Assembly (NCBI GenBank): GCA_019217005.1
Contig: JAHBNG010000012.1
Span: forward strand, 62,001 to 126,000
Reading direction: 5' to 3'
Source: Chloroflexi bacterium TSY
GTDB lineage: Bacteria; Chloroflexota; Anaerolineae; Caldilineales; Caldilineaceae
Length of the DNA: 64,000 nucleotides
Below are positions 1-8,692 of the stretch, piece after piece. The notes below the pieces were generated by a model, which saw only the letters and a program-made list of their open reading frames with translations, did no database searches and was not told the origin of the DNA. Position numbers and translations under genes: made by a program. Position 1 is the first letter of the stretch; each line of letters opens with the position of its first letter.

Positions 1-710
1 GATAAATTGCTGACCATCGGCATCATCGGCACCACCCCCGTCGCCGATTGCGATGTAGAGCATATTATCTGGGCCAAAAGCAAGTTGACCACCATTATGA
101 TTGAACTGTGGCTGATCGACGCGCATCAACACACGCTTAGAAGCGGGGTTGACCACGCTGTTCGGATCGCCAGGGTTATCAACGGTCCATTGTGCGATCA
201 CGCTTTGATGATTTGGATCTGTACCAGCAGGCATGGTTGTGGTAAACGTTGGGGCTCCTTGCACTGGCTCAGATTGATAGGTATAGACAAAGCCATTTGT
301 GGCATAATCGGGATGGAAAGCAAAACCGAGAAGCCCCCGTTCATCAAAATCGCCAAAAGCCCCCAGGGGAACGAGGCTCGCGGAGACATCCAAGAAGGTC
401 GATTTGGCTCCGGTTGCCAAATCGACTTTCCAGACCTGCCCAGGTTGGTCGGCAACAAAGAGCGCTCCCGGCATACTCGCCGTCGCTGTTCCAACGAGCG
501 GTGAAACTAGCCCATCTGCGATGGGTTTCAGCGCAACTGATATACTTCCACTGCTCGTGATCGACATTGTAATGGGATTCGTAAACTCTGTTCTAATGTC
601 CAATGCAACTCCGGGGTTGGGCGGAGGCTGATTTGTCATGGTGGAACCATCTTTAAAGTGGACAGTATTCACGTTGCCAAGGGTCCAACCTGGCAGGGTG
701 CTGGCGTTAA

Positions 711-1982
711 GGCTAAACCAAAAAAATAATTATACGCGAACGAGAGAATGGAGAGGGGGAATAAGGACAAACCATTTTTCTAAACCAGGTAAACGTTGGA
801 AGCGTTGTGCCAAACGGTCCATCTCTTTCTGAGTGAGTTTGACGCCGGTCTCATAAAGAGTGGAATTCAGGTGAACGAAGGGTTGTAGTTGGTTAAAGCG
901 AAAAGAACGGGCAAAATTGAGAACGGTCTCAAGAGAATCGAGAAGAGAACCGTTCCAGTGTTTTCAAGATGGCCCCAAACCCGTTCGATGGGGTTGTATT
1001 TACTGTGATAAGGAGGGTAGCAGGCGAGCTGAATAGAGAGACGATACATAAACTGAGTCCGACGGGTATGATTTTCGGGACCATTGTCCTGATTGATCAC
1101 GAGGGTCTTGACGTGAGGAAAGTGTTCACGTACGCTTTCCCAAAATCAATCAGGCAGTCGACAATACAGTCACTGTCACTTTCGACTGAGTCAAGTAAAG
1201 AAAGAGTTCCTTGGTTGAAGGGAGGTAAATGCCAAAAGGAGTGACTTTCTCGGTCTTCTTATCTTGAAAGTCATGATCGAGCGCTTTGACAACCACTCGA
1301 CTTATCCCTTCTCTCGAGAAACGGTCAAGTAAAATCGTCGCTTTGGCATCCCAAGAGAGGCGCAGAACCGTCTCGTCTGCATCCGCTTCTTGATTGATCT
1401 GATGAATTCTATCAAAGATCGCATCGGTCTCTGGGATCTTTTTCACTGGTTGACTTTTTTTGACCCGGTTTGAGCCATAGCCTAACTCATTGAGCTTCAA
1501 GCGGATGGCCTCTTCGCCAGGCAATTCCTCATCTGTGTATCCTTTCTGCTCGATGAGCTGGGTACGCATTTCGGCGGCGGTTAGTCGAGTGTACAATTGG
1601 GGGGGTCGAAAGGTGGGATCGGTCTGGCTGAATTGATCGGCGATTTCAACCATATCGGCCAGTAAAGTGGGGATATGGTCTTCGGCTTTTTTTGCGACCA
1701 CGTCGGTGGCTTTGGTCGACATAACAGAAGCCGCCTTCTAGTTCTTCCAGGGCTTTGGCTATCGTCGCCCGATTCCAGCCCAACTCTCGTTCTGCTTTCG
1801 TCGGACTCCCTTCGCATATCGTTTTGACCGTTTGGGCCATGAAGTGCCTTCTTTCGTATCCACTTAACATGGCCTTCGTCTCTTTCAAGACTTCAACCAT
1901 TTCTGGCGAGATTGTCATTTTTGCTCCTTTTGGAGAGCTAGTTTAACACCTTCTCGCGTATATTTTATTTTTTGGATTGGCC
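711..1982 (-). mobile_element. ISAzo13-like insertion sequence
   Basis: The 1,272-bp element has imperfect terminal inverted repeats of about 28 bp: GGCTAAACCAAAAAAATAAT at the left end, and GGCCAATCCAAAAAATAAAA as the reverse complement of the right end. Both ends continue into ATACGCG. It is flanked by TAA at 708-710 and 1983-1985, read as a 3-bp target duplication because its removal restores the host gene frame. The single encoded transposase is frameshifted. Confidence 0.8.
730..1918 (-). pseudogene. ISAzo13-family DDE transposase, frameshifted
   Basis: Pieces in different frames line up with an ISAzo13-type transposase. The N-terminal part has ELGWNRATIAKALEELE. The middle has RLSWDAKATILLDRFSREG followed by KVTPFGIYLPSTKELFLYL. 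The catalytic C-terminal part has VINQDNGPENHTRRTQFMYR and YYPPYHSKYNPIERVWGHLE (the latter across a frameshift). The tail ends in LEKWFVLIPPLHSLVRV and a stop at 730-732. At least three frameshifts separate these pieces, so no functional protein is expected. Confidence 0.8.
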
Positions 1983-2359
1983 TAATCTCTTCCAAATTGG
2001 TCTTGCCATTGCCATCTGCATCCAATGCTTCGGCTGCGGCAATTGCATCCGCAATCGAAAGACCACTCTCTTTGATTCCTTGCCGGATGCTCCATCCGTA
2101 GGCGTTCCATCCATCACCGCCAGTAGGATTCATATGACAGAGTTGGCAGCTTGCGTTGCTGGATAAAGAAGCGGGATAAGTATCCCTCCATGTACCAAAG
2201 ACAGTTCCATTTGCAGAAACGAATTGTGAATCGACTCCGGCCACAACGATGGAGCTGCTCATGAGCAAACAGAGAATATATGTCAGAATCTTCCGCTTTG
2301 TCATTGGTTTCTCCCCGTCAACAGGTCCTTTACTTGGGTTGTGATGAAATATGATTTTA

Positions 2360-2435
2360 CGTAGCTGTTCAGCTTATCAGCATGTCAGCATGTCAGCTAT
2401 CAGCTTATCAGCACGTCAGCTATCAGCTTGACGCG
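2360..2435. repeat. Short direct repeats (CAGCTATCAGCTTATCAGCA-like)
   Basis: Tandem variants of TCAGCTATCAGCTTATCAGC lie upstream of the haem/PQQ gene. Similar CTGACGGCTGATAGCTGA tracts recur near 9050, 9500 and 55600, so this is a genome-dispersed REP-like sequence. No gene is evident between 2305 and 3135. Confidence 0.5.
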
Positions 2436-2462
2436 TTTAAGCAGCTTGTCTCGACAGGGAAG

Positions 2463-2721
2463 TGTACTGTTTTATGAGATCGACACCTGAGCTGATCGGG
2501 CCGTTCGTGACCCCTCATTTGGCGCGTGTCTCTCCTGAATCAGCGTTCGCGGGGGGTCGCGATCTAACCGATTTCTAGAGGTGTCGATCTCATAAAATAG
2601 TACACCTGAGCTGATCGGTTTGTTCGCGCCCCCATTTGGCCTGTGACTCTCCTGAAGCAGCGCACGCAGGCGGTCGCGATGGAGCCGATTTCTAGAGGTG
2701 TCGATGTCATAGAACAATACA
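2463..2721. repeat. Two tandem copies of a ~125-bp inverted-repeat element
   Basis: Each unit is bounded by GTACTGTTTTATGAGATCGA-type and inverse AGGTGTCGATCTCATAAAAT-type termini. The middle terminus is shared by both units. The interiors are about 80% alike (CTGAGCTGATCGG, then TCTCCTGAA, then GGTCGCGAT). The arrangement looks like a miniature transposable element present twice head to tail. Open frames across it are repeat artefacts. Confidence 0.65.
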
Positions 2722-2945
2722 GGGACGTGCCGAGCTGATGGCTGACTCGCTGAATGCTTACGATTTTACTTTATCTGGTTTGATCCACAGAAAAATTATG
2801 CCGTCGTGTAGAGCTTGAGCTTTTCCAGATCAAATTAGGGATTTCAATTGTTGGAAAAGCCTTATTACTCCGTAAAGTAAGTTATGCGGTCTGTTCGCCC
2901 CCATCCCCAGCCCTTCCCCCACTCGTGGAGGAAGGGAGCCAGATT

Positions 2946-2970
2946 CCCCTCTCCCAGGCTGGGAGAGGGG
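2946..2970. repeat. Perfect GC-rich hairpin CCCCTCTCCC/GGGAGAGGGG
   Basis: A 10-bp stem with a 5-nt loop sits inside a G/C-rich tract (2899-2987). It could be a dispersed palindromic repeat or a terminator without a T run. Confidence 0.5.
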
Positions 2971-3018
2971 CCAGGGGCGAGGGCCAAAATGCCAAAATAC
3001 TTTGGCTCTTTGGGAATT

Positions 3019-3099
3019 CATGTGGTTGACAAAGGCCAGGAAGATTAGCGCCGGTTGAGTGACGAAGTCGTATCGAAACCAAAGCGAGTCTACCACATG
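3019..3099. repeat. 82-bp CATGTGGT...ACCACATG repeat, copy 1
   Basis: The sequence begins CATGTGGTTGACAAAGGCCA, contains GCGCCGGTTGAGT and CGTATCGAAACCAAAGCG, and ends CTACCACATG. A second copy lies at 4727-4808, and both are followed by AGATCCTGTTGA. The CATGTGGT ends are inverted repeats. It lies just downstream of the YceI-like gene stop. Confidence 0.7.
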
Positions 3100-3135
3100 A
3101 GATCCTGTTGAGCCAATACTTTGTTTACGCTGTAC

Positions 3136-3834
3136 TTAGTTATTTGCGACCAGAGTTACGGTCATTTCAACTTCATCGTTGATGAGCTTATCACCTAAAT
3201 TGTCAAAGAAGGAACCGGAACCATATTGCACGTTAAATTCAGCACGATCAAAAACGATGTCAGCGGTTGCTGTAAGTGTACCGTCTCCAACGGTTACGTC
3301 TGTTGTAAATTCGATTTCTCCTGTTGTCTCTTTGATTGTCAGATCAGCTTTGACCAAATATTGATTGTCTACATCAGTCGGCTCGGCTGATTTGATCACG
3401 AGTATAGAAGTAGGATATGTTTCAACGCCGAAGAAATCATCCGAACTAAGATGACCAACTAATTGTTCAGCCATGCCTCCCGATTGGCTTGTCGTGGCAA
3501 TTGTTGTCATATCAATGGTAATTGTGCCGTCAACAAACTGATCTCCATCAAAGCTCATTGTCCCCTCTGCAATGTCGACGGTACCACTATCGGAAGCTCC
3601 AATAGGTTTTGAGCCGAGCCATTCAACGCTACTTGCTTCCGTATCGACAATGTAGGTGGCTGTCTCGCCTTTCATCGCCTCGGCCGGTTCCTCAGCAGGT
3701 TCCTCTGTTGGCTCTTCAATAACTGTTTGCTCAGCGGTAGTGTCTTGTGTTGCTTGTGGAGCTGGCACTGCACAGGCAGTTAATCCGGTTAAGAGAGCAA
3801 GGATTGTGAAGGTTAAAGAGAAGCTTCGTCGCAT
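3136..3834 (-). CDS. YceI-like domain lipoprotein
   Basis: 232 aa. The N terminus is a lipoprotein signal with lipobox LTAC (Cys about residue 21), followed by an acidic Glu/Pro/Ala-rich spacer to about residue 55. The rest matches the YceI lipocalin-like fold: TYIVDTEASSVEWLGSKPIG at the start, a central SSDDFFGVETYPTSILVIKS (the family's 'S.DFFdv..yPtatF' motif), DLTIKETTGEIEF, and a C-terminal strand EVEMTVTLVANN. YceI proteins bind isoprenoid-like lipids in the periplasm; here it should be anchored to the outside of the membrane. The ATG is preceded by GGAGAAGAAACT. It stands alone, flanked by repeats. Confidence 0.85.
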   Translation of the reverse strand: MRRSFSLTFTILALLTGLTACAVPAPQATQDTTAEQTVIEEPTEEPAEEPAEAMKGETATYIVDTEASSVEWLGSKPIGASDSGTVDIAEGTMSFDGDQFVDGTITIDMTTIATTSQSGGMAEQLVGHLSSDDFFGVETYPTSILVIKSAEPTDVDNQYLVKADLTIKETTGEIEFTTDVTVGDGTLTATADIVFDRAEFNVQYGSGSFFDNLGDKLINDEVEMTVTLVANN

Positions 3835-3919
3835 AGTTTCTTCTCCATGATACTGTCTATCACCCTATATGTAAGCACGTTCATCCAACAATGTGTTGTT
3901 TGGATATATAAATTGAAAG

Positions 3920-3997
3920 GTTCATCGATGGAAATTGTGCAAATCGGCTATAATCTAGCCTGAAAATGACCCGATTTGCACAATATATTTGATGAGC
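3920..3997. repeat. 78-bp inverted repeat GTTCATC...GATGAGC, copy 1
   Basis: The arms contain AAATTGTGCAAATCGG on the left and CCGATTTGCACAAT on the right, with outer GTTCATC/GATGAGC. A second 78-bp relative lies at 59188-59265. It sits upstream of the YceI-like gene. The rest of 3850-4448 holds no recognisable gene; a smaller hairpin (ATCCAACAA...TTGTTTGGAT) lies at about 3874-3895. Confidence 0.6.
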
Positions 3998-4296
3998 AAA
4001 TTGAAAATGTGATGTGGTTGTAGAAGCCTGCAAATAAATCACAGGTACCTATCAGTTTTGGGTATTCTATAAATGTCAACAGAATCTAAAGAGCCCCATC
4101 GCATAAGCCCATCATCAAGAGAGTATAGACGCTATCGACTTATCTGACCATGTCTAACAGAACAGTCTTTTTTAGAAATTATCGTTTCCCATCAGATCAG
4201 GCAGATGAATGGAGAACTATCCTTTAGATCAGGCACCTCACTACCAGCCATAACGTTCCCAGTGCATCATCTAGCCTTATATTTCGGGTTAAGTGG

Positions 4297-4330
4297 GCAC
4301 GCCTCGTGCCGGTCGCCGCACGAGGCGTGC
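4297..4330. repeat. Perfect 13-bp stem hairpin GCACGCCTCGTGC
   Basis: GCACGCCTCGTGC at 4297-4309 pairs perfectly with GCACGAGGCGTGC at 4318-4330 across an 8-nt loop. It lacks a T run, so it resembles a REP palindrome more than an intrinsic terminator. Confidence 0.55.
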
Positions 4331-4448
4331 TCGCTGAACAATGGTCTAATAACTCGTATTTTTAGCATGGATGGTGCACTAGTACACGGCGATGCAAATA
4401 GACCGATGGTTAGTAACCAGGATATCGTCTGAGACCGACACCTCTCAA

Positions 4449-4682
4449 TCACCGATTCCGTTTCTGTCCCGAATAGACAAACGCATTCCCGATCATCTTA
4501 ATGGACGTCCCTTTGTCGATCCCAATCTCCTTGCCACACAAACAGCGAATCTTTCCACCCGCTTCATTATACGCATAGTGGCGCGTGATGCGATCTTTGT
4601 GACAGCGCAAGACTGCTCCCTGACCGATCTTCTCATACTTCCACAATTTTCGTTTGCAGGCTGCACAGCGGATGGTTAGCAT
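4449..4682 (-). CDS. Small zinc-ribbon-like protein
   Basis: 77 aa from the ATG at 4682. Cysteines occur as CAAC near the N terminus, a later C in LRCHKD, and CLCGKEIG in the second half, arranged like a zinc ribbon. The sequence KYEKIGQGAVLRCHKDRI then ICLCGKEIG-like spacing suggests a conserved small metal-binding protein, but I do not recognise a named family. A longer reading frame runs upstream through the 82-bp repeat; I chose the ATG just before the first cysteine motif because the upstream residues are encoded by the dispersed repeat. Confidence 0.55.
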   Translation of the reverse strand: MLTIRCAACKRKLWKYEKIGQGAVLRCHKDRITRHYAYNEAGGKIRCLCGKEIGIDKGTSIKMIGNAFVYSGQKRNR

Positions 4683-4726
4683 CGATACAATCACCTTGTC
4701 GAGAAAATTGAGGCTCAATTGGAATC

Positions 4727-4808
4727 CATGTGGTTGACAAAGGCCAGAACGGTTAGCGCCGGTTGAGTAGCCGAAGGCGTATCGAAACCAAAGCGGATCT
4801 ACCACATG
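4727..4808. repeat. 82-bp CATGTGGT...ACCACATG repeat, copy 2
   Basis: Same orientation as the copy at 3019-3099, differing by a few substitutions. It lies directly upstream of the zinc-ribbon gene and 60 bp from the IS481-like element. Confidence 0.7.
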
Positions 4809-4867
4809 AGATCCTGTTGAACCAAAATTGATTGACGACCAACTTCGTGATTTGCCTTAAACATACT

Positions 4868-6354
4868 TGCTAACCGACAGAACATCGTGGAGGTTTTAAC
4901 CGACAGCGAAACGTGTAGTAAAAAGCGCAAGAGACCGACAGAACATCGTGGAGGTTTGTGTCGGAAAGACGCGTCATAAAAAGGATAGTAAGCATCAGAA
5001 ATTTGGTAAGGTCGCGTATAGTGTTTTCCTGAAACCGCCAGCAAGCGAAAGGAGAACAAAATGCACGATGAGTTATCGGCAAGACAAGCAGCGATCCGAT
5101 TGCGTCTGGCCGGAGAAAATATTGAAGCGATCTGCCAAACATTAAATCGTTCAGAGAGTTGGTTCCATAAGTGGTGGCGTCGATACATGGATGTAGGACC
5201 TGCAGGATTGTACGATTTGACGCGTGCTCCTCGGCAAGTGACGAATCGAACACCGCCCCATATTGAGCGAGCGATAATCAGTATTCGGAAACGCTTAACC
5301 AAACGAGCGACAGCCGAGACGCGATACGGATTGGTGGGCGCCGAGCAAATCCGAGCAGAACTAGAAAACTTGGGATACACGCCTCTACCATCAGCACGGA
5401 CAATTGAGCGGATTGTCAATCAGGCTGGATTATCCTGTCCACCCTTGCAGCTTGCTCCTCGAATTGCACGGACCGAATATCCGGGACCGCAGGCGCAGGA
5501 TAGCAATCAGGTGCATCAGGTTGACTTTGTTGGACCTCGCTATCTCAAAGATGATAAGACTCGCTACTACTTTCTGGTCTGTCGGGACATCTTTGATCAG
5601 GCTGTCTATATCGAGTTCGTCACCAACCGTACCTCTGATACGGTTCTTGAATTCTTGGTTCATGCCTGGATGAAGCTCGGCATCCCAGCCATCGTTCAGT
5701 TCGATAATGGCAAAGAATTTACTGGTTGGGGCACCGCTGCCCGCTCACTGAGCCGAGTCATTCGACTGGCTTTGCGATTACAAGTAGAAGTCTCTTTCCT
5801 CCCGGAAGGCCAACCCTGTTACAACGGCTCTGTCGAACAGTTTAACGGCTGGTTTCAGCCTCTTCTACTTGAGCGCACCTATCGTCGTCCCTTTGATGTA
5901 CGCCGTCAGGTTTCTCGCCTTATCTTGACCGTCAATGAACAACATGTCCATGCCCACCTTGGTCATCAGACAACCGTTGCTTATCGACGTAGCAAACAAT
6001 TGCGAAAATTACCGGCCGATTGTCGGTTGCATCTGGAGAAGCATCCCATTTCCGTCGGCAAAGTCTCTTTCATCCGTTTGGTTAAGTCCAACGGCACTGT
6101 AAATATCTTGAGCCAGCAATTCAAAGTTGGTCGCCGACTCAAGTTTCAGTATATCAAGGCGTCGCTCTTCACCAAGATGCGTGTCTTGAAGATTTATCAC
6201 AAAGGTCGTCTCGTCAAACAATTCAAGTACGAATTGTCGGATAAATAAACGCTAATCTACACGCTTTGCTGGCGGTCTTTTCAACAAAAACCTCCACGAT
6301 GTTCTGGCGGTATCTCCGCCAACGGTTTACTCCACGATGTCCTGTCGGTTAGCA
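4868..6354 (+). mobile_element. IS481-like insertion sequence (complete)
   Basis: The 1,487-bp element begins TGCTAACCGACAG and ends with its inverse CTGTCGGTTAGCA. It is flanked by the 6-bp duplication CATACT at 4862-4867 and 6355-6360. Each end carries the CCGACAGAACATCGTGGAGG-type sequence twice (about 4874 and 4933; about 6287 and 6330), suggesting tandem transposase-binding sites. It encodes one intact transposase and is probably active or recent. Confidence 0.85.
5061..6248 (+). CDS. IS481-like transposase, integrase core
   Basis: 395 aa, intact. An N-terminal helix-turn-helix (SARQAAIRLRLAGENIEAIC, then WFHKWWRRY) precedes a retroviral-integrase-type DDE core. First Asp in HQVDFVGPRYL, second in VQFDNGKEFTGWG, Glu in NGSVEQFNGWFQPLL. 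The C-terminal region (GKVSFIRLVKSNGTVNIL, QQFKVG) is a small beta domain. AAAGGAGAAC precedes the ATG. The DDE triad appears complete. Family assignment (IS481 rather than another IS3-related group) rests on single-ORF organisation and overall pattern only. Confidence 0.8.
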   Translation: MHDELSARQAAIRLRLAGENIEAICQTLNRSESWFHKWWRRYMDVGPAGLYDLTRAPRQVTNRTPPHIERAIISIRKRLTKRATAETRYGLVGAEQIRAELENLGYTPLPSARTIERIVNQAGLSCPPLQLAPRIARTEYPGPQAQDSNQVHQVDFVGPRYLKDDKTRYYFLVCRDIFDQAVYIEFVTNRTSDTVLEFLVHAWMKLGIPAIVQFDNGKEFTGWGTAARSLSRVIRLALRLQVEVSFLPEGQPCYNGSVEQFNGWFQPLLLERTYRRPFDVRRQVSRLILTVNEQHVHAHLGHQTTVAYRRSKQLRKLPADCRLHLEKHPISVGKVSFIRLVKSNGTVNILSQQFKVGRRLKFQYIKASLFTKMRVLKIYHKGRLVKQFKYELSDK

Positions 6355-6525
6355 CATACTGTAAAGAAACGACATTTGTTGCCATACACAGCTCATGCTA
6401 TCATATCGCACAATGAAAAGCGCCGCCTCTGCGTGCACCAGACACGACAAAGGCGGCTAACCGTCCAAGCTGGACTAGCAGCGAGGAGGCTTCACTTATT
6501 GTATCTATCTTCTATGGTGGAAACA

Positions 6526-6571
6526 AAAAGCGACCGTCCTTGCCGTTGTTGCGTTGGAGGCGGTCGCTTTT
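6526..6571. terminator. Bidirectional hairpin AAAAGCGACCG...CGGTCGCTTTT
   Basis: An 11-bp perfect stem is flanked by A and T runs, so it could terminate transcription in either direction. An additional GCCGCCT...AGGCGGC-type hairpin lies at about 6422-6458. Nothing else supportable was seen in 6361-6655. Confidence 0.6.
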
Positions 6572-6658
6572 CATTTCTGTTGGTGATTGCTCATCAGGCG
6601 AGCGCGCGCAAATTATGCATCTTAGTTTGGTGAGCAATGTTTCTATCCATTTTCTAGA

Positions 6659-6733
6659 GTGTGTACCACAAAGCGAGTAAAGGGTCGACTCTCAGTCAGA
6701 GAGTCGGCTGCATTTACACACTTTGGGACACAC
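6659..6733. promoter_or_regulatory. 75-bp inverted-repeat element, copy i (GTGTGTACCACAAAG)
   Basis: The left arm GTGTGTACCACAAAGCGAG and right arm ACACTTTGGGACACAC are inverted. Between them a second hairpin GACTCTCAGTCAGAGAGTC is nested. The end is 32 bp before the ATG of the split 53-codon gene, with AAGGAG in between. Copies ii-iv are at 31274, 38274 and 52214. It is an operator pair or a 5'-UTR RNA structure by position. Confidence 0.65.
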
Positions 6734-6795
6734 TCCCATTTTTATCATAGAAGGAGATCAATTCTATGGCCACCTATTTACCAAAGACATGACTC

Positions 6796-8292
6796 CTTTA
6801 CTTTCTGGTAAAGGCTTGAGTGACAAAGGGCAAACCGAAAGGGGCGGAAAAAAGAATCCACCCTGAAAAAACGGGATAAAATGTAAAAATAGTGCTCGGC
6901 TAGTTTAAGCAGCGGCATTGAGGCGGCGATGAGCGAGAACGCCTTTAGGGAAATGGTGTGAAACCGAGGCCTTTTTCCGAAAGTCAGGGTCGAGTTGGTC
7001 AGGAGTTGGAAAAAGAGCACTCGAGAGAACACGGCGCAGCCTGCCGGGAGTGGATTGAGGCTCTCGATCCCAGTAGCCAGTCGGTATGGGAGGAAGAGAA
7101 GCGGCTAAATGGGAAAGAAGATTGCCAGCCAGCAGCCCCAGTTCAGGTAAGCGGAAACAAGCCTCATCGGCATGAACAAATTGACGATGTAAGCCAATCA
7201 TCTGCTTGGAAGCCAAGGGGGGGAGGTTCAACAGGCCAGCGTTCCAGGTAGACAAGATAAATGGTTTCAGGCTGCAAAGTCATAACGGTCGCCAAAACCA
7301 AAGGTGTGTTGTAGGCCGGATCCTGAATGACGTAAATCGAGTAGGTACGGTTGGCTGTATCCACCTTGGTTGTTCTGGGGACGAGATTGTGCCATGCTTG
7401 ATAGCAAATCAGGCGACCACTATAGAGAAAGCGACCAGACGAGTCCGGAGTTGTAGCCTCGAGTCGCTTTCCCTTATAGCTGCGAGAGAGCGGACGCACA
7501 ATATCACCATATTCAGGTGGTCTGCCTTTTTTCTTTGCGTTTGGGGAACTCATTGCGGCGCACTGTGCAGTTAATGGCTTCCCGCAGGACAAATCGGTCT
7601 ATGCCGCTTTCTAGCATTTCTCTGATTGTAAACCCGGCATCGACCACCGCCACTTCGTCTGACTCCAGTGATTTCTTCGTCTCTGTCAGCAGCTTTTTCC
7701 GAAACTCACTTTCCTTTGTTCCAACCGTGCATCTCATGATTGCCTTGAGCAGTGGCACTCGCTTCCCGCCTATCTCCCCCGAGCTTATCATCACTCCAAA
7801 GATGAGCGCGGGCAATGCCGACGAGCCGTTGAGTTATAGAGTCGGTTCACTTTCCCTTGCAGCTTCGGTCGCCAGAACCCTGTGATATCTATGCTTTTCA
7901 CTCGGTATCCTTCTAACTTTTTTGCCTCCCATTCCCCTTTCCACTTCTTCTTGCCACGACCCCAGCAGACTTGTGATATCCCATGATCCATATCAGCTCC
8001 ACCAGCTTCGCCGGAGCTCCTCATCTTCAAACCCGCTTTCTTTCAATGCGCTATGGATTGCTCCTCGACTTTTCAGAAACGACCCATTCAGCATTGCCCA
8101 CATCAGACGCATTACATTTACGTTTGTTCCCATCGGCGTTACTTGCAATACATTCATCAGTACTGCTATAGTTATTTCTGGCGCGGTTAGCATTCCTTCC
8201 TCCTTTTTGGGTTCTCTACCTTTAGGATGAACTGCTAACCGCTTTTTGTCACATTTCTCACCTCATCTCTTTTCTTTTACCAGAAAGTAAAG
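6796..8292 (-). mobile_element. DDE insertion sequence, unassigned family, copy 1
   Basis: It has perfect 18-bp terminal inverted repeats CTTTACTTTCTGGTAAAG and about 1,497 bp. It is nearly identical to the copy at 49759-51420 but lacks the nested miniature element found there. Flanking pentamers GACTC and TACTT are interpreted as a decayed duplication of TACTT. Confidence 0.8.
6905..8193 (-). pseudogene. Transposase of IS copy 1, frameshifted
   Basis: Reads from MLTAPEITIAVLMNVLQV at 8193 to the C terminus HRRLNAAA at 6905. Recognisable segments are VKSIDITGFWRPKLQGKV (first acidic residue), DEVAVVDAGFTIREML (second) and LVYLERWPVEPPPL (probable Glu). Several indels break it relative to copy 2, at about 8010, 7810, 7530 and 7220. 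The DDE layout is clear, but I cannot assign a named IS family. Confidence 0.7.
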
Positions 8293-8433
8293 TACTTGAG
8301 TTGTGGAAGAAGGGCGAACTCTCACTTGAGATGGCGATTGGGCATATCATCCAGCGGCTGCTTGATTATGATGAGCGGTTGCGGGCGTTGGAACGAGAGA
8401 TTGGTCAGCCACCGCAAGAATCGTCGTAAAGAT

Positions 8434-8465
8434 AATAAGCCCCGTTCATGCGAGCGGGGCTTATT
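8434..8465 (+). terminator. Intrinsic terminator AATAAGCCCCG...CGGGGCTTATT
   Basis: A strong 11-bp stem lies immediately after the stop of the 53-codon gene. The symmetrical A/T flanks permit termination in both directions. Confidence 0.7.
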
Positions 8466-8615
8466 CATGTCGCCACACGCTCCAACTAACCTCACTTTCC
8501 TTTTTTTACCCCACGACAACCTCACTCATTTCTCATCAATTACGATTAGACCCGTCGCGAAAGAGATTAAATGATCGTCTTAGTGAGTAACCCTCTAGAA
8601 GTAACTTGTAGGTCT

Positions 8616-8667
8616 TAGTCCTCGGGCGTCCCACCCGCACTCAGTCGGATGAGAGGTCCGAGGACTA
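8616..8667. repeat. Hairpin TAGTCCTCGG...CCGAGGACTA
   Basis: Perfect 10-bp arms enclose a C/G-rich 32-nt loop. No gene is evident between 8466 and 9538, which is otherwise filled with miniature elements. Confidence 0.5.
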
Positions 8668-8692
8668 GAACACGAAGCTTTTTTCATAGTAT

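Larger units (their letters stand above)
1..2304 (-). pseudogene. Secreted CXXCH / PQQ-type sugar dehydrogenase, interrupted by an IS
   Basis: The 5' part (2304 down to 1983) encodes a signal peptide, a CQLCH haem-binding-type motif followed by GWNAYGW, and an EF-hand-like stretch DADGNGKTNLEEI. The ISAzo13-like element then intervenes. From 710 down to the window edge the frame resumes with NASTLPGWTLGNVNT and a beta-propeller segment containing ERGLLGFAFHPDY, FNHNGGQLAFGPD and YIAIGDGGGADD, typical of glucose/sorbosone (PQQ-dependent) dehydrogenases. Removing the IS and one copy of the 3-bp duplication rejoins the frame exactly as NLEEI-NASTLPGW, so this was one gene. A GGGGAGAA ribosome site precedes the ATG. 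The 3' end lies outside the window. Role inferred: periplasmic or surface sugar oxidation with c-type electron transfer; now probably inactive. Confidence 0.8.
6766..8429 (+). pseudogene. 53-codon gene split by an IS
   Basis: The first 25 nt (6766-6790, encoding MATYLPKT plus one base) and the last 137 nt (8293-8429) join in frame when the IS is removed with a 5-bp duplication. The product reads MATYLPKTLLELWKKGELSL, continues with EMAIGHIIQRLLDYDERLRA and LEREIG, and ends QPPQESS: a short, probably helical and coiled-coil-prone protein. AAGGAGATCAATTCT precedes the ATG. An inverted-repeat element (6659-6733) lies upstream, and a strong terminator (8434-8465) follows at once. The left copy of the target duplication has decayed (GACTC against TACTT), suggesting an old insertion. 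Function unknown. Confidence 0.6.

Noticed and set aside
2472..2717. 81-codon minus-strand frame with an internal repeat (DIDTSRNRL twice)
   Set aside because: The frame is a translation of the two tandem miniature elements; no start context.
4799..5419. 206-codon minus-strand frame over the IS481-like transposase start
   Set aside because: Antisense to an intact transposase with recognisable catalytic motifs.
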